Shown: positions 43,701 through 52,477 of the stretch, piece by piece
How positions within the stretch are numbered: the stretch's first letter is position 1
Layout of the letters: every line of letters starts with the position of its first letter
Assembly (NCBI GenBank): GCA_003864495.1
Contig: ML133433.1
Location: 1,375,618-1,439,617 of the forward strand
DNA length: 64,000 bases
Source of the DNA: Nemopilema nomurai
Taxonomy: Eukaryota > Cnidaria > Scyphozoa > Rhizostomeae > Rhizostomatidae
Direction of reading: 5' to 3'
Notes under the pieces: model-generated
What the model was told of the DNA's origin: nothing
The model's input: only the letters and a program-made list of their open reading frames with translations
The model's database searches: none
Made by a program: the position numbers and the translations under genes

Positions 43701-46700
43701 GAGTGCCCACAGCAGGAGGGCCATCGCAGCCCCAACACTGGATAGGGTGGAGGAGGAATGATAAATGCTTTATCTATTGTAAGCTCATTCTTATTGCTTG
43801 CGATATAGAAATCAGTTCCTCTGCCTTCCTCCACCTCTATCAAGTCTTTGTCAAAGGCACAAATATCAATAGGGTTTCATAAAAGGAACCTTTCACACCA
43901 TAAATTACTGTCATAAAAGTATATATCCTGAATTTGCCAGATATAAGTATAATGATTTTTATTTTCACTTCATATGATGTTGGCAGAGCTGAAGCAATCT
44001 ATATTCTACATTCTAAATTCAGGGCAACTTCACTCCTCTTTCTTCAAACGAATCCAAAAGCTAATGAACGATTTGATATTTTGCCAGAGCCTTTACTTAT
44101 AGAAGATGTTATAGTTCTAATATATCTCTCGGCACTTCTACACAGAAGTCATTCTTGTTAAAAATCTCACAGATATTTACGAGGAGTTTTTTTAAATTAG
44201 ACGCCAAAATTAGAGCCACCCAAATGAGAACTATGCCAAAATGTATTTGCCATGCTAAACTCTAGCAAAAGGCAACAATAAATTTCATCAATTTGCAAAT
44301 AATACTCCGCAGGTCTGTTAGCAACTTGTCCTTGGACGTGTCGAAGTACGAGCAATTGAAACTCTATTACGTTCCACAATGGCTGCAAGTCACATCATTA
44401 GAGAATATTACAAAACTTTATACTATGAACTTTAAACTTTGACCTTTGATACTTACAGTGGGTTCGCTTGAGGGTTTCCGTCCACATTCCCGACCCTTAC
44501 ATCAAACCGGCATAGTCTGCTTCCGGCTCCTTCTCCTCTGTTTGTGATGCGGACGGTTGCGATAGTCCTTGGCCGGTTTAGATCCACTCTCCACCAAGCG
44601 TGGTTCTGGTAATTAGTCATTGCACATGAACCTTTGCTGTAATCTCTATGGGTATTTCCATCAACAGCACGGGATGAATAGCCGACTGAGTATGTGGACG
44701 ACTGTTTGGTGTTCTTGTACCGGGCCAAATTGGTGTAAGGGCCTGGTGGTTATTTTGGGAAATTAAGCCTCTCATCTCGAATATCAGTGCATGTATGTGG
44801 CGTTTAAAACACGGTGCCACGTGAAAAATGCGATACCTGCTCAGATAAGGGAGAGGATCTTTACGGTACAAGCAAAGAAGAAAAAAGAAAAAAGCGGGTC
44901 ATACCAGAACAAAGAGGCTGAAAAAGAAGGATCGTACCAGAGCAAAGATGAAGGGATAAGAATGATTGTACCAGGGCAAAGAAGACTGGAGAAGAAGGGT
45001 TGTATCAGAACAAGGAAGAAAAAAGAATGAGAATCGTACCAATAAGAGAAGCAGTAAAAAGACGGATCGTACCAGAGCAAAGATGAAGAGATAAGAATGA
45101 TTGTACCAGGGCAAAGAGATTGGAGAAGAAGGGTTGTATCAGAACAAGGAAGAGGAAAGAATGAGAATCGTACCAACAAGAGAAGCACCAAAAAGACGGA
45201 TCGTACCAGAGCAAAGATGAAGGGATAAGAATGATTGTACCAGAGCAAAGACGATTGGAGAAGAAGGGTTGTATCAGAACAAGGAAGAAAAAAGAATGAG
45301 AATCGTACCAATAAGAGAAGCAGCAAAAAGACGGATCGTACCAGAGCAAAGATGAAGAGATAAGAATGATTGTACCAGGGCAAAGAAGATTGGAGAAGAA
45401 GGGTTGTATCAGAACAAGGAAGAAGAAAGAATGAGAATCGTACCAACAAGAGAAGCACCAAAAAGACGGATCGTACCAGAGCAAAGATGAAGGGATAAGA
45501 ATGATTGTACCAGAGCAAAGACGATTGGAGAAGAAGGGTTGTATCAGAACAAGGAAGAAGAAAGAATGAGAATCGTACCAACAAGAGAAGCAGCAAAAAG
45601 ACGGATCGTACCAGAGCAAAGATGAAGGGATAAGAATGATTGTACCAGGGCAAAGAAGATTGGAGAAGAAGGGTTGTATCAGAACAAGGAAGAGAAAGAA
45701 TGAGAATCGTACAACAAGAGAAGCAGCAAAAAGACGGATCGTACCAGAGCAAAGATGAAGGATAAGAATGATTGTACCAGGGCAAAGAAGATTGGAGAAG
45801 AAGGGTTGTATCAGAACAAGGAAGAGAAAAGAATGAGAATCGTACCAATAATAGAAGCAGTAAAAAGACGGATTGTACCAGAGCAAAAATGAAGAGATAA
45901 GAATGATTGTACCAGGGCAAAGAAGACTGGAGAAGAAGGGTTGTATCAGAACAAGGAAGAAGAAAGAATGAGAATCGTACCAACAAGAGAAGCAGCAAAA
46001 AGACGGCTCGTACCAGAGCAAAGATGAAGGGATAAGAATGATTGTACCAGGGCAAAGAAGATTGGAGAAGAAGGGTTGTATCAGAACAAGGAAGAAGAAA
46101 GAATGAGAATCGTACCAACAAGAGAAGTAGCAAAAAGACGGATCGTACTAGAGCAAAGAAGTAGGAAGAAGATTCTCTTCGTACAACAGCTACAAATGTT
46201 TCAATACGAATGATACAGACAACTGAATTGATGTTAAGTTTGGTTTTGACTCATATAGCGCAAGCCAAGCCTTGTGATACTTTCCAGTCGAATAAGCAGA
46301 TAACTTCATCTATAGAGGCAAGCATCACCTACCTTCTCGAGGCACCTGTGAGAACACCTGAACCTCACAGAGCTCCAGATACGTCTTGCTCCTTCCCACA
46401 ATGTACACATATCGACCACGAAGAGGGTCATCACAACTGAAGTCAACGGTGCCGCCGTTTGGAAACATGCCAATTTGTTCCACACACCTATGGCAAACAA
46501 CACAGCATGTAAAAGCAATTCTAAACATAGAAGGAGTGCGAGAAACAGTTGGTGACATTTTCGCCCTGAGGATAACTTTGCTCCTTTGACCCATAAGAAA
46601 AACCAAGTTGTCAGTCAAAGATGAGGACGAGCCAATCAATATGCTATGGCCGCAGAAATCTCTTCAGTACAAGTGCTATACTCTGACGCTCATGTCTGCT

Positions 46701-49700
46701 TAAAATACTTTTCAAAAAGGTCATGCGTTTGTATTTCATCATGATATTATTACATATTGAATTGAAATGATAACTTAGCTCCTTTGACCCACAAGAAAAA
46801 CCCAGTTGTCAATCAAAGATGAGGACAAGCCAATCAATATGCTATGGTCAACTTTTCTAAGCAGGACAAATGAAAAGTCAAGCAATCTTTTGATTGAGAT
46901 ATTGCGGGTAAGTTACAATGCAATTAGGAAAAAGCAGCTGGGCATAACTACAGACTGCACTGGTTTGGATGGCGAAAGAAAGTAGATTCCGACCTGTAGC
47001 CTTGAAAATCCTGTAAAAAATTTTCAAACAAAGGTGTTTATCAGCAAACATCCTGGTTATGTTACTTTCATCTTTTTGTGTACGTTCTAGAGCTGAATAG
47101 TAAGGTGTTGAGTTGAAAAGAAGTTTCTTGCGCATTTGCTAATTACTTATGTCATTGCACTGTGCAGTGTCAGATTGTGAGTGTGTGTGAGAAAGGTTAC
47201 TACTTACAGCCTTGACCCAGTTGGGGTGTTGCATATGTCGCTAACCCTAATGTCAAAGTTCTGCAGAGTAGCTTTGTATCGTCTGTTTGTAATCCGGACC
47301 ATTGCAACTTGCTTGCTTGCACCAAGATCGACACTCCACCATGGGTACTGTTGATAACCGCTAACTGAGCATGCCAGTCCGCCAACTATAGTGTTCAAAA
47401 AGCCGTTCGTCGCATGACCTCCGTATCCAATCGAGTATCTTGACGACATCATTGTGTTTTTGTACAATGCCAAATTGGTGGCTATTGGAAAGGGTGCTGA
47501 TTTTAAAGACCAAGTCTTATAAAATGACATACGGCCTTTTAGAAGCAAAGTACAGGGTCAAAGGCCAAGGATCAAAGGGGCGGTGACTTGATGAGAAGCA
47601 TCTGATTTGAATTGAGCGCGGGAAAATGAATTAGAAATGCAATCATTAATGACCAATTAGAAGTAGGAAAATACCGATTTCTTCTAATCTATTTCTTTTA
47701 AAACCGTTTAAGATCTGAAATGAAATGCTTATCTTATTGAGTTTATGCAACAAATTGAACATTGTCTTTTATTGTTTTCAAGCAAGATGCTTGGTGGAAT
47801 TTCATATAATTGTGTTCTAGTGTTATTCCCCGTCTGTCAAAAGTGCTTGATGCTGTTTAGGCAGAGTAGTACAGGCTTACCGCATACGAAATGGGATTGA
47901 TCTTAGCGAATTTCACGCTAGTGTGATCACCAAACAATATCCTTTTGTGTGGTGTTTAGGATCAGAGAAAAACACTGGCATCATGATTTCAAATGATAAG
48001 TAACTTGTTTGCGTCAAAGTAAGCATATGTGTATTGTGCTCACGCCAATACGCGCTCTTCCTGACTCAATGTGATTCTGATGTCAATTCTTGAGTTTTGG
48101 CGCAAGACGAGCGAAAGGCATATATGGAGCATCGAAACGAGGATTACGGTTACTTACCATTTGGTAGGACGGAGAAGACTTCTACTTCGCAGATGGACAT
48201 GTACGCCTTAATGTGTCTCATGATGTACACGTATCTGCCTTGCACCTGACTCATGCACATCAGTTCAATAGTTGAGCCTGGGTCTACCTTTCCGTAATAG
48301 AAGATGCAGCTACGGTACAAAACGATATGTTTTTGTAAAAAACATGCATTTGATGACCAATAAAAGCACGGACAGAAAATAATACCCGATGCGATGTGTT
48401 CCTTTCAACGTGTTTTATTTCTTTCATATTCAAGGACTACCAAGGAAAGTTTACCTCCATTTCTCTCTTAGGCCTAAACATTGAATGTAAAAGGCCAATG
48501 TATAATAGACCAATTAAAAAATCAGCTGAAAATTATAGAAGAGAACTTTTCTCAAAGATTCTCTGAAAAGTCACCACATTGTCGAAGGGTACAAAATCTG
48601 TTTTCTCTCTCTACAAAAGAGGTATCAGCTATTGACTTACCGTTGGTTTCCACTTGGGTTGCTATCTTCATTGCCAACCAAAACCGTGAAGTCTTCCAAT
48701 CCGTACTTGAGTGGATTTGTGATTCTGACCATTTGGACGACTACGTTCCGTCTGAGATCGACTCTCCACCATGGATTCAAGATACTACTCGTCATAGCAC
48801 ATGAGTATGCTGATACCTTTGTGTTTCGATTGCCATCAACAGCACGTGCTGCATCGTAACCGCCGTACGTCGAGGACTGTCTTGAGGGCATATATAGTGC
48901 CAAATTACCTCTGATGCCTTGAAAAACCCAATGTCTATGTTCAAGCAATTTTTTACGGATCCGATTCTTAAAAGGTGAACATTTATTAGGCCTCTTGATC
49001 ATAGTGCTTATTTTGACTACAAACTGCCCGTAGCCTTTGGGGATTAGCTTAGGCTCGATGCCTTCAATGAAGTATCGTGTATGTAGCTTCTGTAATGCTG
49101 AGTAAATATGCAAAAAGGCTAAGTAGGCATCAAGTGATGCACATTGGGAACGCAAGACTAAATTGAAAACGAGGCCTAATATATCTGCATGTATTACATC
49201 CCTGGGAGTGCAGTTGGCCAATTTGAAAACAAAGTTTCAGAAGAGGATTCAACTAAATCTGTTTTCCTTTTATTTTGTAAAAAGCTAGAGCACGTTATCC
49301 ATTCTTATTAAAATATTGCCTCAACGTAAAGACGGTCAAACTTCATTAATATGCTAAAATGGTTGCTACTGTACAATAAGTATTGAATTAGCTATATAAT
49401 TTCAACATTAGCTATATTTGTTAGCGATTGCTCAACAAAACATATTTCCCTAAACATAATGGCAGTTTTCATTATTGCAACGATCGAAACTTGTGGCACA
49501 ATTTATCGTTTGAAGGTGATTTTAATTGGCCGACATGCGACCGCTCTTAAAGAAATTTCAAAACTCAGAATCATTATTGTACATTTAAATGTATTACTTC
49601 GTGCTGGAATCTTTGAGAATACTTCGACTTCACAGAGCGTGAGATAATTCGTTCCCCTCAACATGATGTACAAGTACCTCCCGACTCTTGATCTCTGGCA

Positions 49701-52205
49701 TCTAATCTCAGTTGTTGACCCTTGGCTGACGGTTCCGTAATATCGGCGGCATCTGTTGAAAATAGTTCAATTCAGCATGCTACCCTGTTCTAATGTCAAC
49801 GATAAATGATGGGGCCAGAACCAATGGATAGCAAAAGCAGAGTCTAGAAGGATTGATGGTTCCACAGCTGACAGCAGGAGAAAGAATTTGCCTAGTATTT
49901 GTCATATTTAAGAAAGGTTTATTATTAATTTTTGTTATAAACAATCAAAGTGATTGAAAAGGATATTATTTTGAGTCGGTAATGAGGGAGGTTTGAATTA
50001 TGAAATGCAGCCGAAGGGACTTTTTCTGGACCCTGAGCAAAGAATAAAGAGGAAGGGCCATGATTGCACACATCAAGTAGTAGTTAGATAAAAAGCTACA
50101 CAATCACACATTCATCCAGCAGTGGGTAACGCATCATTCAAAAGTTGTTGAAGATCCGATCTAAGCAATTGCAGTGCTGTTTGAAACGATGGCAGGGACA
50201 CCACGCTCCTGCGCAGTAGCTAGAAGACACTTACAATCGTGAGCCTGATGGTGAACCGTCATAATTGCTGACGCGAACGTCGAAGTTCGACAGTCTGTTT
50301 CCATAGTTGGCCCCCCTGTTTGTGATTCGCACCATGGCAACCCTCACCTGGCAACCCAGGTCCACTCGCCACCAGGCGTGCTTCTGGTAGCCAGTCATAG
50401 AGCAGGACTTGGCAGTGAAATACGGGTTTCTGTTTCCGTCCACTGCGAGGTAAGCGTACGCAGTGGAGTACTTTGACGACTGTTTCGCCGGCCGGTTCAA
50501 TGCGAGGTTGACATCAGCTGCGAGGCACATTGCTGCAAAAGGGTTCTGTGAATTATAATCAAACCAATTTTACAGCACACTGTATTGCAAGTGATCCTGC
50601 TTTGATTAAAAAAGCTAGAACTTTCCATGTGCAAAATGAGTAAATTGGATTCGAAGCATGACCCATTTTTGGTTAACTGGTAATGAAACAGTTGTCCTAG
50701 GCCTACCCACCAATGATAGGGTGGTTGGATTAGGGGGTTGCGGTAGGAGGGGAAGCTTGATAGCCCGAAGTCACTTAATCGCATGGTGTAGTTAATCGCT
50801 CCACCGTACAACAAATCACACACCGCTAGCATTCCAAGCATTGTCTCATAGTATACAAAGCGTTTGCTGTTATCAAAGCCCATGTTTCAACTTCTTCCTG
50901 TTTCTTTCTGGCAATATCGTTACTTAAATGCTATAGATGTTAGAAAACTGCGGGAAATCTTTGCCAAACTAATAACCATTTCTTGCAGTAGGCCGTGAAT
51001 CTTGGTATTTGAGCAATAATTTCCAATGCCTATGCCTCGAAAAAGTTGCAATAGGACAAATATTCAGCTATAAAGCTTTTAAGAGTTTTTACCCTTTGAT
51101 TCTCTAAAACATCTTGAATGATTTAATGAAGCAAGTTCAATGCACGTTGCCTGTGTTAACTCTTTACTAATAAACTACGAGGAGAGTAGAAAGAGTCGTA
51201 CAGCCCTAAGGGTCTCTTCAGGACACTACTATAGCAAGCACCAAATAACAATAGCTACCCTAAATAACCCTCAGAAATTCACTCCCTTCCAGTCATTTGC
51301 ACTATGTAGCCATTTGAAGATATTCTCTTTTTTGTACATTGTTTCTGAGTTTTGTTCCTTCAGCAAATGACGATATTTCCTTCTATATTCTAAGCAACTC
51401 TACTGATTAGAGTTCAAGCTATAATTTGAATCTCTGGTGATTTTTACAAGAAGGAGGGACACGATTGAAAACCTTATCGCATTATCAAATAACTAGTACG
51501 CGTTACACCGCTCCAAAAAATCTTACCTTTGAAATTAAAGGCATTGAGTCATGATAAGTAGAAAGCATATACCCAAATTGCAAAAATTGCTGAGTCATTA
51601 TGACAGCTCCTTCAATCTGGCTGTCTAGCAAACTGCACACATGATGTTTTAACCTCTCAGTTGATGTCTGATCACACGAAAGCCAATTTACCACACCAAA
51701 AGAGACAACAGCCCGTGGAAACCGCTATTTACCATGACTTAATGCCTTTAAAGGACCATCTATTTGAGACTTAAGAAGCTGTAGTCTTTTGTTTCCATAA
51801 CCCTTAGTTTACCGAAATAAGCTATTGTTTTACTATGAATTACGAATCAATTTTGTCAGTGGTATTAATTCAAATTTGTGGTTCCTTCAAATATTTGTCT
51901 GCAATAACACAGTTACAATCTGGAATATTCACATACTGTCAGGTTGTGTACACATGTATACACAAGAACTTAAAAGAAACAAACATTCTGAATTGGAGTT
52001 TGTGGGCTGGTTTGCCCAGAAAAGGTTTACTATTTCACATCAAGATGGCTTTACGTCAATTCCAAAAGATTCATAGACTACTTTTACATTAGTCATTTGA
52101 CAATGTTTGGAAGCCGCGTCCCGTTGCCCTTGGTAACTGGTAAACAGGAAGAAACTCACCTGCAGACCAAGCAATGGCCAAGATAACAATCCATGTTCGC
52201 TTCAT
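40607..52205 (-). CDS. Secreted five-domain F-type lectin, twelve exons (798 aa)
   Basis: Twelve exons join without a phase error (2397 nt): signal exon 52160-52205; five A/B exon pairs (50235-50532/49598-49752, 48641-48917/48158-48309, 47208-47481/46333-46487, 44457-44742/43218-43372, 42432-42714/41593-41744); tail 40607-40770. Each pair encodes one fucolectin/tachylectin-4/pentraxin-1 (F-type lectin) beta-jellyroll: NLALxxxxxQSSxYxxGYxxxAVDGN, SCxMT, WWRVDL, VRITNRG, then C-terminal GRYVYIM, YLxLCEVEVFS. Domains span residues about 16-166, 167-309, 310-452, 453-599 and 600-744. F-type lectins usually bind fucosylated glycans; here the canonical His and several Arg/Asp ligands are missing. 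A basic tail, (SYARRR)5-YYGK, ends the protein. It is likely secreted and may act in glycan recognition or matrix binding. Confidence 0.9.
40619..40709. repeat. 18-bp minisatellite encoding SYARRR
   Basis: Five in-frame 18-bp units (plus strand ggatctgcgtcgggcgta). Three are almost identical and the 3'-most two, in gene sense, are diverged (cgcaaggcg/cgcaagacg). Confidence 0.9.
40771..41592 (-). other. Lectin intron 11
   Basis: 822-bp intron; no element recognised. The donor at its start is AATG|GTGAGC. Confidence 0.75.
41593..41744 (-). CDS. Lectin exon: domain 5 second half
   Basis: Acceptor tattgcttcag; phase 2 in, 1 out. Encodes CYYNHGSAPDGQRMEFRC, LTGRYVFVTMRGTGYLQFCE and VEVYSQEEN. 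Confidence 0.92.
41745..42431 (-). other. Lectin intron 10 (GC-AG)
   Basis: 687-bp intron with GCAAGT donor and tattgcttcag acceptor. No other feature. Confidence 0.75.
42432..42714 (-). CDS. Lectin exon: domain 5 first half (GC donor)
   Basis: Encodes VANGNLALNRNTWQSSTYSY, HAVDGDRSPAFVKRSC, NPWWMVDLGSAKVVRVVKI and SRGDGYGHYLKNFRIKVG. The acceptor is a TAGTAG tandem, so exon starts at 42714 or 42711 both keep frame. The 3' end AG|GCAAGT is a GC-type donor: it is the only junction that keeps the phase-2 pattern and opens into the next exon. Confidence 0.88.
42715..43217 (-). other. Lectin intron 9
   Basis: About 0.5 kb. It holds an imperfect GAATGAATGGA-type low-complexity stretch near 42990-43080. 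Confidence 0.7.
43218..43372 (-). CDS. Lectin exon: domain 4 second half
   Basis: Acceptor gcgtcattacag; phase 2 in, 1 out. Encodes CAAYNRVARDGEVITLNC, TEGRFVFVMLRQTNYLQLCE and VEVFGRRPRTG. The donor ACGG|GTTCGT is weak, but phase agrees with all other B exons. Confidence 0.88.
43373..44456 (-). other. Lectin intron 8
   Basis: Contains a tRNA-like SINE (43509-43580) with flanking body. Otherwise no exon. Confidence 0.7.
43509..43580 (-). repeat. tRNA-derived SINE or tRNA pseudogene
   Basis: The minus strand reads GACCTGATAGCTCCGCGGTA with an A-box-like TAGCTCCGCGGTAGAGCA. The B-box-like TGTTCAAGACTC follows, and the 3' end TCGGGTC pairs with the 5' GACCTGA to form a 7-bp acceptor stem with one G-T. 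The anticodon arm is poor, so a SINE head is more likely than a working tRNA. Downstream in the same sense is an AATAAA-containing body to about 43445. Confidence 0.6.
44457..44742 (-). CDS. Lectin exon: domain 4 first half
   Basis: Acceptor aaccaccag (weak pyrimidine tract), donor CCACT|GTAAGT; phase 1 in, 2 out. Encodes GPYTNLARYKNTKQSSTYSV, SSRAVDGNTHRDYSKGSCAM, HAWWRVDLNRPRTIATVRI and NRGEGAGSRLCRFDVRVG. R-G-E-x4-R is the closest of the five domains to the fucose-binding R-x-D-x4-R. Confidence 0.9.
44872..46170. repeat. 135-bp higher-order minisatellite array, about nine copies
   Basis: The landmark tgtatcagaacaagg recurs at about 45000, 45135, 45270, 45405, 45540, 45675, 45807, 45942 and 46077. 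The period is 135 bp except one 132-bp unit. Each unit consists of four related subunits of 34, 34, 34 and 33 bp, each starting gta(c/t)ca(g/a) and continuing purine-rich: gtaccagagcaaagatgaag, gtaccagggcaaagaagatt, gtatcagaacaaggaagaag and gtaccaacaagagaagcagc. It fills most of lectin intron 7. The plus strand is strongly purine-rich. It stays open for 430 codons on the minus strand because 135 is a multiple of 3; this is not treated as a gene. Confidence 0.95.
46333..46487 (-). CDS. Lectin exon: domain 3 second half
   Basis: Acceptor gttgtttgccatag, donor GAAG|GTAGGT; phase 2 in, 1 out. Encodes CVEQIGMFPNGGTVDFSC, LRGRYVYIVGRSKTYLELCE and VQVFSQVPRE. Confidence 0.92.
46488..47207 (-). other. 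Lectin intron 6
   Basis: Contains a direct repeat pair of about 79 bp (46571-46649 and 46769-46847); otherwise no exon. Confidence 0.75.
46571..46847. repeat. Direct repeat pair, about 79 bp each
   Basis: 46571-46649 and 46769-46847 share gataactt, gctcctttgaccca, aagaaaaac, gttgtca, tcaaagatgaggac and gccaatcaatatgctatgg, with few mismatches. Confidence 0.92.
47208..47481 (-). CDS. Lectin exon: domain 3 first half
   Basis: Acceptor cctttccaatag, donor GGCT|GTAAGT; phase 1 in, 2 out. Encodes ATNLALYKNTMMSSRYSIGY, GGLACSVSGYQQYPWWSVDL, VAMVRITNRRYKATLQNFDI and RVSDICNTPTGSRL. Confidence 0.92.
47482..48157 (-). other. Lectin intron 5
   Basis: 676 bp; no feature recognised. Confidence 0.75.
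48158..48309 (-). CDS. Lectin exon: domain 2 second half
   Basis: Acceptor gttttgtaccgtag, donor AATG|GTAAGT; phase 2 in, 1 out. Encodes CIFYYGKVDPGSTIELMC, VQGRYVYIMRHIKAYMSICE and VEVFSVLPN. Confidence 0.92.
48310..48640 (-). other. Lectin intron 4
   Basis: 331 bp; plain intron between the two halves of domain 2. The plus-strand ORFs here are shadows of the minus-strand exons. Confidence 0.8.
48641..48917 (-). CDS. Lectin exon: domain 2 first half
   Basis: Acceptor ttgggtttttcaag, donor AACG|GTAAGT; phase 1 in, 2 out. Encodes SIRGNLALYMPSRQSSTYGG, ARAVDGNRNTKVSAYSCAMT, NPWWRVDLRRNVVVQMVRI and TNPLKYGLEDFTVLVGNED. The fucose-site R-x-D-x4-R segment is lost (NPLKYGLED). Confidence 0.92.
48918..49597 (-). 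other. Lectin intron 3
   Basis: 680 bp; the frame of the following exon runs upstream for about 100 codons by chance. No domain there. Confidence 0.75.
49598..49752 (-). CDS. Lectin exon: domain 1 second half
   Basis: Acceptor actattttcaacag, donor CGAA|GTAATA; phase 2 in, 1 out. Encodes CRRYYGTVSQGSTTEIRC, RVGRYLYIMLRGTNYLTLCE and VEVFSKIPAR. It lacks an internal ATG, so it is easily missed in an ORF scan. Confidence 0.92.
49753..50234 (-). other. Lectin intron 2
   Basis: 482 bp; no feature recognised. Confidence 0.8.
50235..50532 (-). CDS. Lectin exon: domain 1 first half
   Basis: Acceptor acccttttgcag (a second in-frame AG lies 15 bp in), donor GATT|GTAAGT; phase 1 in, 2 out. Encodes AMCLAADVNLALNRPAKQSS, YLAVDGNRNPYFTAKSCSMT, HAWWRVDLGCQVRVAMVRI and NRGANYGNRLSNFDVRVSN. 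Confidence 0.93.
50533..52159 (-). other. Lectin intron 1
   Basis: About 1.6 kb; no exon. ORFs on either strand lack domain similarity. Confidence 0.75.
52160..52205 (-). CDS. Lectin exon 1: signal peptide
   Basis: The ATG at 52205 starts MKRTWIVILAIAWSA, a short basic-hydrophobic signal peptide, up to the donor GCAG|GTGAGT in phase 1, matching the next exon. Too short to appear as an ORF. Confidence 0.85.
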
Positions 52206-52283
52206 GTTTCACTGTACCTACGGGCTAAGAATAAAGAGGTGTTGAAAGTCCCACCAAAAGAAATGGAGAAAAGGGATAAATGA

Positions 52284-52477
52284 GAAATGACATTAACTTT
52301 CGTAATGTCAAGAAAAAGTATTACATGGAGAGCAAATGTGTTGGTTGCATATGCAAAAAGAGAAAACTTTTTTTTAATTGAGATGAATTAGAAGTGACAT
52401 CAACTTTCATAATGTCAAGAAAAAGTATTACATAGAGAACAAATGTGTTGGTTACATTTGCAAAAAGAGAAAACTGT
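52284..52477. repeat. Direct repeat pair upstream of the lectin gene
   Basis: 52284-52370 and 52392-52477 share aatgtcaagaaaaagtatta, catagagaacaaatgtgttg-type blocks and gcaaaaagagaaaact, with about ten differences. They lie 80-270 bp upstream of the lectin start codon, so they may fall in the promoter or 5' UTR. Confidence 0.9.

Noticed and set aside
44841..46133. 430-codon and 338-codon minus-strand ORFs
   Set aside because: Produced by the 135-bp repeat array in a lectin intron. Kept only as a repeat, although the retained frame is noted as a test.
48481..48859. Plus-strand ORFs of 107 and 75 codons
   Set aside because: They overlap, in antisense, the lectin domain 2 exon, which is strongly supported.
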